Assembly (NCBI GenBank): GCA_951799405.1
Contig: OX637334.1
Location: forward strand, 12,214,001-12,278,000
Direction: 5' to 3'
DNA length: 64,000 nucleotides
DNA from: Agapetus fuscipes
Taxonomy: Eukaryota; Arthropoda; Insecta; Trichoptera; Glossosomatidae
Positions 9,371 to 20,863 of the stretch are shown one piece after another. The first letter of the stretch is position 1. Every line of letters starts with the position of its first letter. The translations under genes and the position numbers were made by a program. The notes under the pieces were generated by a model. That model worked only from the letters and a program-made list of their open reading frames with translations. It was not told the DNA's origin and did not search any database.

Positions 9371-11785
9371 TTATGGGCCTTTTTAATATTTACGATAAAA
9401 AATTTGAGATCGTGTAAACGGTACTTTAAATCTTTTTTTTTTAAAGTGTTTTTTAGTTTTTTGTGGAAATTAATATTGCGCGTAATATTGTAGAATATTA
9501 TTTTTTTGTCAACCCAGCCATTTCCGAGATAATCACAATCGTTTTTTTCTTTCATATGGCAACCCATAGACGCAGGTTGGCAAGAGTGTTGCCATAACTA
9601 ATTTTCTTAGTAAAAACTTAAGCAACGACTACTTACACTGAAATTTTAAAGAAAATCGTTAGAGCCGTTTTTGAGAAAAGTGCAATTTTATGTTTTTTTT
9701 TGTATGGCAGCCATCTTGAATTTTCCGGTTGGTGCCATGCCAGTCGGCCCATCAAAATCTGTGGTTGTCAATTCTCTTAATCCAAAAATTGATGTCTCTG
9801 CGATCAGTAGTTCCGGCTGGGACATACATCATGTAAACGGCACTTAATGTTTTTATTTTCAAAAAAGAAAATTAGTTATGGCAACACTCTTGCCAATCTG
9901 CGTCCATGGGTTGCGATATGAAAGAAAAAAACGATTGGGATTTTCTTGGAAATGGCTGAGTTGACTAAAAAATAATTTTCTACAATATAACGTGCAATAT
10001 AAATTTCTACAAAAAAATAATCAACACTTTTAAAAAAAAAAGACTTTAAGTCCCGTTTACACGATCTCAATTTTCATATCGTAAATATTAAAAAAGCCCA
10101 TAAAAACGCGATTTTTTAAAACTTGTTTTAAGTTCACAAGAAAGAAAATTTTGTATACTTATTTTCAAAATATTTTTTGTTTCACTATTTGGAGAATTCA
10201 AGATGGCTTCCGAACAGCTTAAAATTACAAATGCGATTTTCTCAAAAACGGCTCGAACGATTTTTTTTTAATTTTCAGTATGCAAATTTCTTGATACATT
10301 TTTACCAAATTTAGTTATGGCAACATTCTTGCTAATCGGCGTCTATGAGTTGCGATATAAAAAAAATAAACAATTGTGATTTTCTCAGAAGTGAAAGCGT
10401 TGACAAAAAAATAACTTTCGTCAATATTATAAATACTATAAAATTCTATAAAAAAATTAAATAAAAATTTTGAAAAAAATAACATAAAGGGCCGTTTACA
10501 TGATATCAAAAATTGAAATTTAAAGGCTACAAAAACCCATCAGAACGCAAAAAACTTTTATATTTTGTAACTTGAATAGATAAAACTTTTTTATCACTAT
10601 AATTCATAGTGAAACATTTTTCAAATTTCAGAAAATTCAAGATGGCTTCCGAAGAGCTGAAAGTTTCAAATGAGATTTGCTCAAAAATGGCTCCTATGAT
10701 TTTCTTTAATTTTTTTAAGTAATCGTCATTATAAAAGTGCTATGTAATTACAATAACCATTGCCTCATAATTTTCTTTGTTTTGGGGGCTGCCATACAAC
10801 AGAATTTTTTTTTTTTTAATTTCTCGGCAGAGAAAGGGTTAACTAAAAAATATTGTTCTACAATTGAAAAGCTCTTATATAAACCTACATACATTAATCA
10901 TTTATTTTTTCAAAAAAATGTTAAATAGTATAGCCACCATACAAAGTGACAAATTTCCATACAAAAAATAATTTGAATATTTTTGGGAGCAAACGTCTAA
11001 TACCCATAAACCTACATAATAATTTGCCCAAACAATTGCTATGTAACACCAATAACTATTGCCTCATAATATTTTTTGTTTTGGCGGTTGCGATACAAAA
11101 GAAAACAGTAATTTAAAATTTCTCGGCAGAGAACGGGTTAACTAAAAAATAATGATCCACAAATGAAAAGCTCTTATAAATACCTACATACATTAATCAT
11201 TACTTTTTTCAAAAAAATATTTTATAGTATAGCCACCATACAAAGTGACAAATTTCCATACAAAATATACTCGTAATTGAAATATTTTTGGTAGCCAAAC
11301 GTCTAATACCCATAAATAAACCCATATAATAATTTGCTTAAACAAGTGCTATGTAACAACAATAACCATTGCCTCATAATACTCTTTGTTTTGGGGGTTG
11401 CGATACAAGAGAACATTTATTTAAAATTACTTGGAAGAGAACGGGTAAACTAAAAAATAATGTTCTCCAATTGAAAAGCCTTATATATCTAATCTAATCT
11501 AATCTAATCTAATCTAAGCTGCAAAGATATATCATTTAAGATTTACATTAAATGCATTCCCACAGGCCTACCTACATAAAATAAATATACCTACATAAAT
11601 TAATCATTACTTTTTTCAAAAAAATATTATAAGGTGTAGCCACCATACAAAGTGACAAATTTCCGTACAAAAAATTATTGTAATATTCTTGGTACTAAAA
11701 CGCCTAATTTAAAATACTAGGCTGCGAGTCTTAAAATTTAGTAAGAACACATAATAATCAATCATAACTTTCCAAAATATTAAGA
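9371..11785. repeat. Modular AT-rich repeat, inverted modules
   Basis: Plus-oriented modules continue to about 9770. The sequence then turns over: 9885-10080 is the inverse of about 9415-9600 (the GCAACCCATAGACGC block), and 10130-11785 is largely the inverse of 5600-6880. The right limit is at CATAACTTTCCAAAATATTA (11781). Only short ORFs of 64 codons or fewer are seen. A partial copy of the ~250-bp repeat (minus, tail of TCTAATC repeats) is embedded at about 11490-11575. The structure looks like fragments of a foldback or palindromic element family. Confidence 0.6.
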
Positions 11786-13299
11786 GCGCTCTCGAAGATT
11801 TGTAATTTTAAAATTCGCGTTCGTTTGGTTCGTATTTCTGCCAGAGCAGCGCTCTTCACGCTGTACATAAATTCGTCTTGGCAGTTCGTTCCTATTAGGT
11901 ATATTAACTTATAATATCTGTGGACTAGAAACTATTTTAACCAAAATAGACAAAGGTATATATCTGTCTCAACTTACTTACGAAAATGGTCATTAGTAAT
12001 TAAAATAACAAAGAACTTCACAGTTGCATTTCCATGTGTACAAAAAACTCGGCAGAACGAAAAAAAAATCTTGATTGTTGGTACCATTTCAAATAACGGC
12101 TGCGACTAGACCGGAAATAGCTAAAGTTGACAGATAACACACGTTATAAATATTGTGATCGCCAAAATTCGTGCCAAAAAACTTTATCACTCATTTCATT
12201 AAAACCACTGCAACGTGTGACAGGAGAGAAACGCAAGTGGTAGCATGTCGATGCTTTATTTCTTGTTTGCCGTATAGACCATTAAGCTAATTTTACATGA
12301 GCAATGTTTGCATGTGTACTGGACCAATGTGTCTTGAAAACAGGAAATTGATTTCAAAAATATTTCAAACAACTCTCACATTATAGAATTTTACGTTTTT
12401 TCTTAGCTCAGATTGTGTAGAATTTGATTCTTAAGAGATTAAAAAATCATATTTGACAGAATTGGTCTATAGGGCAAACAAGAACTGGGGGAGCGAAGAT
12501 GTATCACATCAGGAAGTAAGTTTCCGCTCCTCTATGTAATAACTCATGGGTAGCTATGTCCCACATTTTTTCTACGCCATTTTTAATGCAATGCAGATAG
12601 GCTCAACCTTTTCAATCGTTGTATAAATTACATCACAAATATTTCATATTTCAAAAGAGGAAAGAGCGGTACTAAAAATGTATTTGATTGTATGGGTAGA
12701 CTGAGATGTGAATAAAAGATGAAATATCTATTAACTTCCTTAGTTTTATTTTATCAAAGAAATAATAGTTTCAAAATTTATATTTTTAGTAAAAATAATA
12801 TCAGGATGATTTATTTTGCGAGCGCTGTTTTGTGTAAATTACACCTCAAGAGCCCTCAGCGAGCTTGGTCGTCGCTAAAGAAAGCGTCGATTCTCAATCA
12901 AGACCAAGTTGCTGTAGAGCTGGATGAACTTTGGTGACGGGTCTTTGTAATGGTTTGTGTATTTCCAGTATATTAATTCATTAGAACTTTGAAAAACATG
13001 TAAATAAAAAAAAAACAAGTTTTTAGTTACTCGTAAGCGTAACTACAGATGTTATGGATATGTGAAGGTTCCAAGGAATTTTATGAAAAAAGTGTGAAAA
13101 GTGTCAATATAGTGCATACACGCAGAATTTCTTAGTAAATATTTAGTTTTCACATACTGTAAAATTGCGTTTCCTTTCTCGCAATTTCGCTTTCTTGATG
13201 ACTAAAATTATTTTTTAGCGTAAAATCCGTAGGAAGTAGAATGTCGACCGATTATTTCTAAAATAGTAATAATAAATTTCTAAGTTAAGTATCAAAGTC
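11786..13299. other. AT-rich sequence with MITE relic and SINE-B relic
   Basis: No gene recognised. At about 12249-12495 there is an inverted, diverged relative of the MITE at 4756-5014 (GGACCAATGTGTCTTG, CAGATTGTGTAGAATTTGA). At about 12800-12975 there is a minus-strand truncated copy of SINE-B (GAGCGCTGTTTTGTGTAAAT, GAGCTTGGTCGTCGCT). The 72-codon ORF at 12719-12937 runs through that SINE and is not considered a gene. Confidence 0.5.
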
Positions 13300-13376
13300 T
13301 TAATCTAAATTAAAGTTGCAAAGATATATATCATTTCAGATTCATATTAAATGCATTCCCACAAGCACACACATAG
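13300..13376 (-). repeat. RTE-3'-end-type repeat, part displaced by the BEL insertion
   Basis: TCTTAATCTAAATTAAAGTTGC through ATGCATTCCCACAAGC is the tail side of a minus-strand copy. The other side resumes after the BEL element at about 19482-19592, starting GAACATAAGCCCTGCAACTT. The BEL element therefore landed in this copy. Confidence 0.7.
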
Positions 13377-13381
13377 AAGTT

Positions 13382-13967
13382 TGGAGAGGCAAGTTGTAAA
13401 TTTTGCCCCTCAGGGGGTATGTATAAAATACAAAAAAACAACAAATAGAGAAACTGTAACGTATTCTCCAATGCGAGATATGAAATACCTAGATCTAGTG
13501 CCTATGGTATTTCTCTCTCAAACAAAAGCCAACCTTCAATAGGTGGCTTTCAATTTTGGACGACTATCCCGTACCAAAGAAGCGAAAATCAAAAGGATCT
13601 CCACTCACCTCAAATTGTGCTCTGTTGGTCCAAGATGATGCTCGTTTCTCAGGAACCTGTGAGGCTGCGCTCTGTTCACAAACTGCCACACTTGCAAGTT
13701 ATATGTAAAACAAACACACTCACTCACAGATTTTTAACGGTAAATTTCAAATCGCTCGCGAGACATATAAAAACGTGTCACTTGCGAACACGACGGAAAT
13801 GGAAGTCCTCAAATCTTGAGATTTCACGTTGGATGTCAAAAAAGTTCATACCGACATCTTGCGATTTTTATCCGCACTTTTTTCAGATTGTGAAAGTCCA
13901 ACATGAAATTCGCTTCTTAGACTATTAATTAAAATTAAAAATAGATGACGCTATTCATGCGTCACCA
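13382..13967 (-). repeat. BEL/Pao 3' LTR
   Basis: Same length and apparently the same sequence as 18891-19476. On the element strand it begins TGGTGACGCATGAATAG and ends GCCTCTCCA. A TATA-like string (TTTTTATATGTC) lies on the element strand near 13765-13776 and could be the promoter. The 103-codon plus-strand ORF inside (13617-13928) is found in both LTRs and has no recognisable domain. I do not treat it as a gene. Confidence 0.9.
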
Positions 13968-13986
13968 TACACCCCCCTTTGCAAAG
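13968..13986 (-). other. BEL/Pao polypurine tract
   Basis: On the element strand CTTTGCAAAGGGGGGTGTA ends exactly where the 3' LTR begins (TGGTGACG). A purine run directly upstream of the 3' LTR is the expected plus-strand primer site for reverse transcription. Confidence 0.7.
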
Positions 13987-14314
13987 ACTTAAAGTTAAAA
14001 GCTTTGCAACACAAACCAGATATTCAAAGAAACCATGTCGATTTTTACAAACAATATTCGAGAAATGATACATAGGTATAATTACAATCAATGTTTGAAA
14101 ATCTTAAACTAGAGAAACTTAATATAATTAATATAATAAGTATGCCTACAAGTAAGCAGGTTAGACACAAAAATACTTAAGCCAATATAATAAGCTAGAT
14201 TTAACATGTTCTAACAGATAAGCTTAGTAGTAAAGCATAAGATTAATTCTAAACATGGTAAATATGTACAATGGTAGAGATCTACTAACTCAGTAGACGA
14301 AATTAAATAGTAAT

Positions 14315-17300
14315 CTATTGTGTCGGCAATGGGTAGAGTTTGACGACCGGACGTTTGTAAAAACCTTGCTCAGTCTTTACTGTGGCTACTCGAATCACGC
14401 CATCATCCCCAGGGAAAACCTTGGTGATGATTCCCAGAGGCCAGGACAAAGGAGGAGCGTCCTCATGCGTAGCATGGGACATGCATTCAATAAAATGCAA
14501 CAGTGATTTAAATTTATTTATAAAGCGAAGAATGTAAACTGTAATTCGAATTAATTTATTCCACGAAGAAGTTCGTTGTGCTAAATCATATAAAATCATA
14601 GAGTCGGCATGTACTACAATGGCTGTCAGTACAGTTGCCTGTTCAGGAATTTCTAACGCATCGGACGAGGAGAATCTTTGAATCGGCCATTCATCCGAAG
14701 GGCGTTGAAGCCACAGTGGACCATTCCACCATAAACTATGAGAAATTAATTGAGATGGTAACATACCACGTGAAACACAGTCGCTTGGGTTCTCGTCCCC
14801 TGAGATGTGATAAAAGTTCTGAGGGGGTAAATTCTCCTGACACTGAGCGACTCTATTTCCTACAAAAATTGACCAACGATGTGGAGAAGAGCAAATCCAA
14901 GCCAACGCAATCGTTGAATCAGAAAAAGCATATACATCAGTTATATGAATCCGATCACGATACATCTCGGTCACAAGTTTTAACATCTTTGACAATAAAA
15001 CAGCAGCGCACAACTCTAAACGTGCTAATGTCGTAATCTTGGTGGGAGATACCTTAGATTTTGAGCACAACAACCTGACAGAAATATTTCCATCCATGTC
15101 AGTTGTATGTACATATATAACACAACCGTAACCATTCAGACTAGCATCACAAAAACCTACTAATAATACATTGGTTGAGCTAGTCACACCGATGTGCCTA
15201 GGAATTTTTAAAGTAGCGAGCAACGGAAGTTCTTGTGTTATACTCGAAAAACGTCGAATTATAGCATCAGGCGGAGAGTCATCCCAACCGATATTGGCAC
15301 GCCATAGCTCTTTGATGAGAAGCTTTGCAGCCAGTATAACTGGTGCGACTAAGCCCAAAACATCGAACAAACGAGCTACAACTGACAAAATAGATCGCTT
15401 CGTGCATTTTTGCTGAGAGTCATTCGAAGTAAAGAAGAAATTATCCTTAACTGGATCCCAAGACAACCCTAATACTTTTAGAGTTACGCCTTTATCATCA
15501 TCAAATTTTATGGAACCTCTATGTGAGTTAGGAAGACTATCTAATAGATAAGATGAATTGCTTGACCATTTTACCAGATCCATGCCACCATACTTGAACA
15601 AAGCTACGAGATCTTTTGCCAGAGAAACAGCCGAAGCCTCATCTGCCACAGACTGAACCAGGTCATCCATATAAAACCTAGCTCCAGCTACTTTGGCGGC
15701 TTCCGGAAAATGTTCAGCCATGTCCGATGCCAACTGACGCACAGATCGCATGGCCAAGAAAGGACTACACTTTAATCCAAATGGAACCCTATTAAATTGA
15801 AAGGTTCGAACTTTCTCCTTTTCAGAAAAACGAAATAATATTCTCAAATATCTGCGGTGGTCAACAAATACACCAACCTGCAAATACATCTGCTGTACAT
15901 CTGCTGTCATCGCGACAGGAAACAGCCTAAAATCTAATAAAAGGAGAAACAAATCAGCCTGTAAATTTGGCCCAGAATGTAGTACATCATTGAGTGACAA
16001 CCCAGTATGCGTTTTCGCACTAGCATCTAAAACAATGCGAGGCATAGGTTTGTCTTGACGCACTACAGCGTGGTGAGGAATATAATATCCATGTTCACCA
16101 ATATCTGACTCTGCCACTTCAGAGAGATATCCCTTTTGAATATAGTCATTTATTACCGAATTATAATTCTCCTGCAGACTCGGTAACTGCTTAAACTTTC
16201 TTTCTAATAACAAGAAACGCCGAAATGCAGTATTTCGTGAGTTGCCCAAATTTTCAGGATCAGCACAAAAGGGTAGAGCAACAGAGTAACGACCTACCTC
16301 GTCTTTAGTCACAGAAGATACAAAGGAGTTTTCGCACGCCGTCTCATCTGGACTTAAGAACTTTTTCACTGGGATTTCTTCCAACTCCCAGAACTTGTGT
16401 AATAATAAATCCGCATCTTTTACAGCCAATGCAGAAAAAGATTCGTGACAACTGTCTGCAGCTGAAACACTCTTTGGACAATCTCCCATCAATACATAGC
16501 CAAAGGACGTCAATAATGCAGGTGGCGCTTTCGACTTTGACTCTATCATTTTTCCCAAATAAATGAAAGGGAACAATTGTGCACCCAACACAATGTCCAC
16601 AACTCCAGGGACATTCCAGGATAAATCAGCCATTGAAATGTCCTTTAAATAAGTCATATCACTGTTATCAATGTACCTAGAAGGTAACTGATCCGTGATC
16701 TGATCCACCACTAACGCGTTAACCTTGTAAGTATTTTGAGGATTGTACCTCGATTGTATTTCAAAATTGACACATCCATGTATCGGTCGTGCAGAAAGAC
16801 CGATTCCTCTAATTACTGAATTATTTAGAGGAACAATATGTAAATTCATATTTCTACAACATTCTAATGTTATCAAATGGTTTTGAGAACCATTATCAAC
16901 AAGACATCTAACTATCATCTTATTTTTCTTGCAATTTGACCAGGAAAAAACCTGTGCCGTAGCCAACAGCACCGTGCTCGCATTCACCCGAGCATTTGCA
17001 CTTAAAGAAACCGAGGGTACACCCGACCCTTGCATATCATCACCTGAATGCGACAGCTGATGTCCCTGCTCAGCATTCTTGACTACTCGTCTGGCCTTAT
17101 TCTCATTGTCGTCAAAATGCAGAAGGGTGTGATGTCCCTTATTACAAATTTGACAAGTTCCTGTCTCAGTACAATGAGACCAGTGGGTAACACTCAAACA
17201 ACGAACGCAACCCCGTTTTGATTTAATAAATTCATACCTTTCCTTAGGAGAATAGCTCTTAAATTTCACACATTTATGTAATTTATTATGGTCGTTTCGT

Positions 17301-18325
17301 TTACACAAAACGCAAAAGAGAGTGTCCCCAGTAGACACTCTACCACTTGCGAGGAACGCACGACCACTCACAGATTTTGTCGTATTATTCCTCACGCGTG
17401 TATTCGAATGGCAAGCTTCGGAAACCGACTTCGATTCATTTACGTGCGATCTTTCCAAAATTTTGACCTGTTGTTGAACAAAACTGATAAGATTCTGACA
17501 AGAAGGTATTTCGATGTCTTTCAGCGAAAGCTCGAAGGCCATAACTGTAGACGAATTCAATTTGCGCAAAGCGCAATTAAATAAAAGAAAATCTCCCACA
17601 TCTGCAATACCTAATTGTTTTAATGCTGCAATGGAAGCGGCGTACTTCTCAATAAAGCCATCAAGACAGGCAGCCGTGTGATCGGCCTTCTTTAAATCAA
17701 GGATATTATTTATGTAATATGTTCCTAGCGCACGTTTATCCTGATATTTTTTAACAAGACTGTCCCAGACCACGTTATAGGTTTCCGCTGACGGTACAAT
17801 TCCCGAAAATATGCTCGCTGCCTTTCCCGTCAAGTTGCCTGTTAAATATTGCACTCTTTGGGCGTCTGACAACCCTGTATTTAGATGGACGTTTGCCTTA
17901 AAGGATTCAAAAAATCGTGACCAATTTTTTGGATTCCCATCAAACAAAGGAATTTGTATGGGTGGTAATTTTACCTCATATCTAGGCCCACTTTGAGTCG
18001 ATACATGTGGTGTTTCGGTTTTTAAAATTCTTTCCCTAACATCCATTATTTTACTATAAAGTTCTTCAAAGGCCATAAGTGATTGATAATTTACCTTTGC
18101 CTCTGGGTCTATCTCTAAAGAAAGTGCATTTATTTGATCTATCAAATCTTCGTACTTTTTAACCCAGCTTCCTGCTTCCTTGGAAGCCGATAAAAAATTA
18201 CTATTCTCTCTGGATGCAAAATTAGAAACATTTTTTCCTAGTTTATATAAATTATTTATTCTTTCAAAATAAACCTTTTGTTTCTCTTTCAATATAACCA
18301 AAGTTCTTGTTAAAGCATCCGCCAT
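14315..18325 (-). CDS. BEL/Pao Gag-Pol polyprotein lacking the integrase core
   Basis: A 1336-residue ORF starting MADALTRT. The N-terminal ~290 residues are Gag-like, with the DUF1759-type signature FDGNPKNWSRFFESF at about 128-142. Cys/His zinc-binding clusters follow at about 338-403 (CVLCKRNDHNKLHKC, then CVRC and CQICNKGHH). A retroviral-type aspartic protease has its motif at about 476-481 (VDNGSQ). Reverse transcriptase carries YMDD at 885-888, and RNase H has GFCDAS at about 1057, LARLELCA at about 1100 and FSDSTIAL at 1134. After ILRFINK (about 1271) the protein passes directly to EDAPPLSWPLG (about 1288) and the basic C-terminal end found in BEL integrases. The zinc-binding and catalytic integrase domains, normally several hundred residues, are missing without a frameshift. 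The rest looks intact. The family call is firm; the activity of this copy is unknown. Confidence 0.9.
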   Translation of the reverse strand: MADALTRTLVILKEKQKVYFERINNLYKLGKNVSNFASRENSNFLSASKEAGSWVKKYEDLIDQINALSLEIDPEAKVNYQSLMAFEELYSKIMDVRERILKTETPHVSTQSGPRYEVKLPPIQIPLFDGNPKNWSRFFESFKANVHLNTGLSDAQRVQYLTGNLTGKAASIFSGIVPSAETYNVVWDSLVKKYQDKRALGTYYINNILDLKKADHTAACLDGFIEKYAASIAALKQLGIADVGDFLLFNCALRKLNSSTVMAFELSLKDIEIPSCQNLISFVQQQVKILERSHVNESKSVSEACHSNTRVRNNTTKSVSGRAFLASGRVSTGDTLFCVLCKRNDHNKLHKCVKFKSYSPKERYEFIKSKRGCVRCLSVTHWSHCTETGTCQICNKGHHTLLHFDDNENKARRVVKNAEQGHQLSHSGDDMQGSGVPSVSLSANARVNASTVLLATAQVFSWSNCKKNKMIVRCLVDNGSQNHLITLECCRNMNLHIVPLNNSVIRGIGLSARPIHGCVNFEIQSRYNPQNTYKVNALVVDQITDQLPSRYIDNSDMTYLKDISMADLSWNVPGVVDIVLGAQLFPFIYLGKMIESKSKAPPALLTSFGYVLMGDCPKSVSAADSCHESFSALAVKDADLLLHKFWELEEIPVKKFLSPDETACENSFVSSVTKDEVGRYSVALPFCADPENLGNSRNTAFRRFLLLERKFKQLPSLQENYNSVINDYIQKGYLSEVAESDIGEHGYYIPHHAVVRQDKPMPRIVLDASAKTHTGLSLNDVLHSGPNLQADLFLLLLDFRLFPVAMTADVQQMYLQVGVFVDHRRYLRILFRFSEKEKVRTFQFNRVPFGLKCSPFLAMRSVRQLASDMAEHFPEAAKVAGARFYMDDLVQSVADEASAVSLAKDLVALFKYGGMDLVKWSSNSSYLLDSLPNSHRGSIKFDDDKGVTLKVLGLSWDPVKDNFFFTSNDSQQKCTKRSILSVVARLFDVLGLVAPVILAAKLLIKELWRANIGWDDSPPDAIIRRFSSITQELPLLATLKIPRHIGVTSSTNVLLVGFCDASLNGYGCVIYVHTTDMDGNISVRLLCSKSKVSPTKITTLARLELCAAVLLSKMLKLVTEMYRDRIHITDVYAFSDSTIALAWICSSPHRWSIFVGNRVAQCQENLPPQNFYHISGDENPSDCVSRGMLPSQLISHSLWWNGPLWLQRPSDEWPIQRFSSSDALEIPEQATVLTAIVVHADSMILYDLAQRTSSWNKLIRITVYILRFINKFKSLLHFIECMSHATHEDAPPLSWPLGIITKVFPGDDGVIRVATVKTEQGFYKRPVVKLYPLPTQ

Positions 18326-18849
18326 GTTTACTATTTAAAATAAACAATAAAAAATGAAGAAACGGTAACAAAATCGAAAAAACCTACTTTCAGTTCTGAA
18401 AGAAGAAATCGATTTGCCTCAAAGTTGAATTTATTTTATGTCAGTATGTATCATAATATTTACTTTCTCCAGATAGTTTATTTACTAATGGAAAAAAAAC
18501 AATAACAAACTTGTAATGACATTTATATAAAAATATAAACAAAGGTAGGTAGGCACCTGTAGACAACGCTCAGCTGTATGAATACCTAATCGCTAATGGA
18601 TAGGTATCATCAGTGTTTTAATTCCGCAACTAACAAATATATGTACCTACTGTGTATTCAACACTTATTAAAAAATAACTACCTACATACAGCAAAAATA
18701 TATAATATGACACTCGTTAATTTTTGTACACAATATAAATAATGCTAGAATATAGATTCTAATACAAAGGCATATTACATTATGTTCTTAACAATTAACT
18801 ATCGACACAGTATCCTTGAATATCCGTTTCATGTCAACCATTCTGGTTT

Positions 18850-18890
18850 CGATAAGGTTACGAAGGACCAATGGGGTTCGAAGGATCAAA
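18850..18890 (-). other. Candidate BEL/Pao primer-binding region
   Basis: On the element strand the 5' LTR end (CTCTCCA) is followed by TTTGATCCTTCGAACCCC and, a little further on, TGGTCCTTCG. These resemble complements of a tRNA T-arm and 3' end, as needed for minus-strand priming. The tRNA could not be identified by eye. The ~565-bp leader up to the ATG at 18325 has no other assigned feature. Confidence 0.35.
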
Positions 18891-19476
18891 TGGAGAGGCA
18901 AGTTGTAAATTTTGCCCCTCAGGGGGTATGTATAAAATACAAAAAAACAACAAATAGAGAAACTGTAACGTATTCTCCAATGCGAGATATGAAATACCTA
19001 GATCTAGTGCCTATGGTATTTCTCTCTCAAACAAAAGCCAACCTTCAATAGGTGGCTTTCAATTTTGGACGACTATCCCGTACCAAAGAAGCGAAAATCA
19101 AAAGGATCTCCACTCACCTCAAATTGTGCTCTGTTGGTCCAAGATGATGCTCGTTTCTCAGGAACCTGTGAGGCTGCGCTCTGTTCACAAACTGCCACAC
19201 TTGCAAGTTATATGTAAAACAAACACACTCACTCACAGATTTTTAACGGTAAATTTCAAATCGCTCGCGAGACATATAAAAACGTGTCACTTGCGAACAC
19301 GACGGAAATGGAAGTCCTCAAATCTTGAGATTTCACGTTGGATGTCAAAAAAGTTCATACCGACATCTTGCGATTTTTATCCGCACTTTTTTCAGATTGT
19401 GAAAGTCCAACATGAAATTCGCTTCTTAGACTATTAATTAAAATTAAAAATAGATGACGCTATTCATGCGTCACCA
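18891..19476 (-). repeat. BEL/Pao 5' LTR
   Basis: Partner of 13382-13967 with the same 586-bp length. Transcription of the element is expected to start within it and run leftward. Its right edge touches AAGTT (19477-19481), the second copy of the target duplication. Confidence 0.9.
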
Positions 19477-19481
19477 AAGTT

Positions 19482-19592
19482 GAACATAAGCCCTGCAACT
19501 TTTGCCGACCTTCCCAGAAACAGGGGTGACATTAGCATAGTGAACCAGCTTTGTACAGTATGGGTGGTCAGCTTCATACCAACCTATAAGTC
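19482..19592 (-). repeat. RTE-3'-end-type repeat, other side of the BEL insertion
   Basis: GAACATAAGCCCTGCAACTT through ACCAACCTATAAGTCAAGG is the 5' half of a minus-strand copy and pairs with 13300-13376. Part of the unit (the CACATGCGGCATGTG segment) is absent from both sides, so it was lost before or at insertion. Confidence 0.7.
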
Positions 19593-20176
19593 AAGGAATG
19601 TCTTATAAACAAATTGTTGATTGCAAAAAATAATATTTATTTAAAACGTAACATGGAAAATATTCACTGCGAAAATGTTGCGTATCACTTGCTGACGTAA
19701 TTCAAAGTAGTAGAGAGTGTTTTTTGTAGCTCAAAGCCAGCGCGGTATAAGTCCGCTTTCGGCGAGCTCCTGAGAGCGAATGGAAGATAATAGGAAAAGC
19801 ATGCAATATAAAGCCATTTCAGGAGGTGAGATTCAAAAGTGGTCAAGTCCAAATTTATCTTTTTTGGGATTTTATTGTAGTTTTATTCAGTATTTTCAGT
19901 AGATTTAGTATATGTATTTCAAAAATAATCAAATCCGTGAATTTCTTGTTTATAAGCAGTAATAAAACTACTTCATTTTCAAAAGTGGTCATTTTTTAAG
20001 CAGTTGAGTTTCAAATATAGTCAGGTCCGTTCCGACCAATAGTGTGACTCGATTTACAGCCGCCATCTTGTTTATTCCCATACACTCGATGACAGTTGAC
20101 TCGGAAGAAACGTCTTGAGAGCGCTCTTAAAAACTAAGGATTTATATTAGTTTTTTCGCATATTTAAGAAGAAATT

Positions 20177-20276
20177 ATGGAGAATATTATAGCCGAGGTA
20201 CTGCCTCATCAAGCGAGAAAAAGAAAGCAACAGCCGGAATCCTCGAAAAGAGAGATATCGAAGAAAAAAAGGTCCG
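20177..20276 (+). pseudogene. Possible first exon of the transposon protein
   Basis: An ATG at 20177 opens a short basic peptide (MENIIAEVLPHQARKRKQQ, ending SKKKR) followed by GT at a purine-rich end. It sits between the left TIR and the downstream transposase-like remnant in the same orientation, so it may be the first exon of that gene. The donor (AAG then GTCCGT) is weak and no homology was recognised. Confidence 0.35.
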
Positions 20277-20588
20277 TATTTTTCTTAGTAATTTCAATAT
20301 AGGGTTGTCACTTAAAAGTAAATATAAGTATAAAAAATTATGATGTACCTACATATTGACTTTTATATTGATAAGTTGTTTATATGCAATATGCATTATT
20401 ATTCTTATTATTATATGTATTAGGTACCTATACGATTTATTAACTTTGTCTTTTTATTAGTTTTTTATGTGTAACATGTATTACTATTATAATTATGATA
20501 ATTAATTAATATTATAATATATTTTCTGGTATTTTTCTCAACGGCCCCTCCAAAATTATACATGTGGGCTTAATACAAAAGCCTATCA

Positions 20589-20831
20589 ATGCTGCTCACT
20601 AAGTTTACAGGACATCAAAAACTTAAATTCAAAATTTTTCGAAATTCCAGGAAAAAAGCCCAAGACAGTTTTATTTTTAAATTTACAAAAGCTATAACAC
20701 CTCAAAGGAAAATAATTCGAACCGGTACTGGAAAGGCAAAAAATACGTCTATTAAATACTTTATAAAGAAAGTAAATGGAGTTGTTGTATCAGTATGTAG
20801 AACAACATTTTTAAAAACATTAACATTATAA
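20589..20831 (+). pseudogene. Transposase-like N-terminal remnant
   Basis: The translated region contains TGKAKNTSIKYFIKKVNGV followed by VCRTTFLKTL. This pattern of a basic stretch, a KYF block and a V-C-x(3)-FL-x-TL motif is familiar from the N-terminal region of uncharacterised transposon proteins that are common in insect genomes. The upstream part (KCCSLSLQDIKNLNSKFFEI in another frame) would align to the preceding part of that domain, which implies a frameshift near 20650. The coding region is then cut off by the inserted RTE-like LINE. The family name is not known to me with certainty. Confidence 0.5.
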
Positions 20832-20863
20832 TATTTTGTACTTTAACGCTGTACTGAATAAAT

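Larger units (their letters stand above)
13377..19481 (-). mobile_element. BEL/Pao-type LTR retrotransposon, integrase-deleted
   Basis: Two 586-bp LTRs (13382-13967 and 18891-19476) flank a single long minus-strand ORF. The element is bounded by a 5-bp target duplication, AAGTT (13377-13381 and 19477-19481). The LTRs read TGG...CCA on both strands, and I saw no difference between them, which indicates a recent insertion. A polypurine tract precedes the 3' LTR (13968-13986). The ORF is unbroken from gag through RNase H but joins directly to the C-terminal end of integrase, so this copy could move only with an integrase supplied by another copy. The intact frame suggests the deletion derivative may itself have been mobilised. 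Confidence 0.9.

Noticed and set aside
13617..13928. 103-codon ORF in both BEL LTRs (also 19126-19437)
   Set aside because: It is antisense to the element, lies wholly inside the LTR and has no recognisable domain. It is duplicated only because the LTR is.
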